Assembly: GCF_003231305.1 (NCBI RefSeq)
Contig: NZ_QKVM01000045.1
Span: 1 to 55,156, forward strand
Direction of reading: 5' to 3'
From: Pseudomonas sichuanensis
GTDB lineage: Bacteria > Pseudomonadota > Gammaproteobacteria > Pseudomonadales > Pseudomonadaceae
DNA: 55,156 nt
Each line of letters opens with the position of its first letter. The first letter of the stretch is position 1. This document shows positions 55,025 through 55,156 of the stretch, one piece after another. The translations under genes and the position numbers were made by a program. The notes beneath the pieces were generated by a model. The model saw nothing but the letters and a program-made list of their open reading frames with translations. It ran no database searches and was not told the DNA's origin.

Positions 55025-55156
55025 CCCAGCTTGTCGGCCAGAGTGTCCGGGCACAGGTGGGTGTAGCGCTTGAGCATGCTCATGGTCTTGTGGCCAGTGA
55101 TCGTGGCCACCTCCATGATCGACAATCCCTTCTCGAACAGCCTGGACGTGCCCTCG
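55021..55156 (-). CDS. int: Tyrosine-family integrase, 3' end only
   Basis: The last 44 residues of a minus-strand gene are visible. They include MEVATITGHKTMSMLKRYTH, with the box II G-H and catalytic tyrosine (RYTH) of phage integrases, and end LADKLG. The gene continues past the window edge. It catalyses integration at tRNA-Cys and, with the excisionase, excision. Confidence 0.9.
   Translation of the reverse strand, partial: EGTSRLFEKGLSIMEVATITGHKTMSMLKRYTHLCPDTLADKLG

Larger units (their letters stand above)
19383..55156. mobile_element. Temperate podovirus prophage (T7/BPP-1-like virion, lambda-like control), right end cut
   Basis: The element spans from attL in tRNA-Cys to the integrase at the window edge, at least 35.8 kb. 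Lysis, head, tail, internal virion, terminase and fibre genes are on the minus strand in the order of T7/BPP-1. Regulation is by cI, cro and cII, and replication by O/P-type proteins with iterons. Recombination (YqaJ, RecT), methylase, excisionase and integrase genes are at the right. Every core module looks complete, with no obvious frameshift, so it may be inducible. Confidence 0.93.

Noticed and set aside
19383..55156. A phage single-subunit RNA polymerase to go with the T7-like virion genes.
   Set aside because: No frame of suitable size is unassigned; all large frames are virion or recombination proteins. It could only lie beyond the right edge.
1..55156. CRISPR arrays.
   Set aside because: No regularly spaced direct repeats of 25-40 bases were seen. 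The only tandem repeats are the 69-bp coding repeat and the short iterons.

Overview
The window looks like a chromosome segment of the Pseudomonas putida group. The evidence is GC-rich coding DNA, P. putida-type REP elements near the left edge, a molybdate-transport operon close to a CsrA/RsmE-type regulator, and the familiar Pseudomonas cysI-DUF934 pair. Positions 1 to about 19,380 are host chromosome. From 19,383 to the right edge and beyond lies most of an apparently intact temperate podovirus prophage. It is inserted in a tRNA-Cys gene, and only the 3' part of that tRNA gene is present here.

Host part, left to right: a DUF2970 protein, a REP pair, a 37-residue membrane peptide, an orphan periplasmic sugar-binding protein, cysI plus its DUF934 partner, a likely tsdBA thiosulfate dehydrogenase operon, a lipoprotein, a DUF1883 protein, a 56-residue protein, a nitronate monooxygenase, modABC behind a ModE-type operator, a eukaryotic-type topoisomerase IB, a CsrA-family gene (closest to RsmE), a histidine kinase/KaiC-like ATPase/response regulator operon, small membrane and acidic proteins, tRNA-Leu(UAA), DoxX, a VOC protein, an RDD membrane protein and several terminators.

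Prophage part: the virion genes are on the minus strand and run from right to left. The order is lysis (holin, SAR-type lysozyme, nested Rz/Rz1), portal, Bbp19-like protein, scaffold, capsid, probable cement protein, terminator, tail tubular A and B, two GNAT proteins and a cupin-like protein, internal virion proteins, small and large terminase, T7-type tail fibre and fibre accessory genes. This is the architecture of T7 and Bordetella phage BPP-1 virions. The control region is lambda-like: divergent cI and cro, a cII gene, O and P replication genes with iterons inside O, and two clusters of three operators flanking cI. The plus-strand early operon carries YqaJ exonuclease, RecT, an FtsK-gamma-domain protein, a DNA methylase and many small translationally coupled genes. 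It ends in an excisionase-like gene that converges on the integrase, whose 3' end is at the window edge.

The points most worth following up are these: (i) a hairpin element with core ATAGTCGGGAAACCGACA found five times, in one orientation, just upstream of successive late gene blocks; (ii) a structured 500-base leader after the early operators that contains two tRNA T-arm mimics and a perfect 18-bp inverted repeat; (iii) a Rap1a/Tai-like secreted protein co-transcribed with cI; (iv) a phage protein with an FtsK gamma (KOPS-reading) domain; and (v) the KaiC-like kinase operon. I saw no CRISPR array, insertion sequence, reverse transcriptase or single-subunit RNA polymerase in the window.
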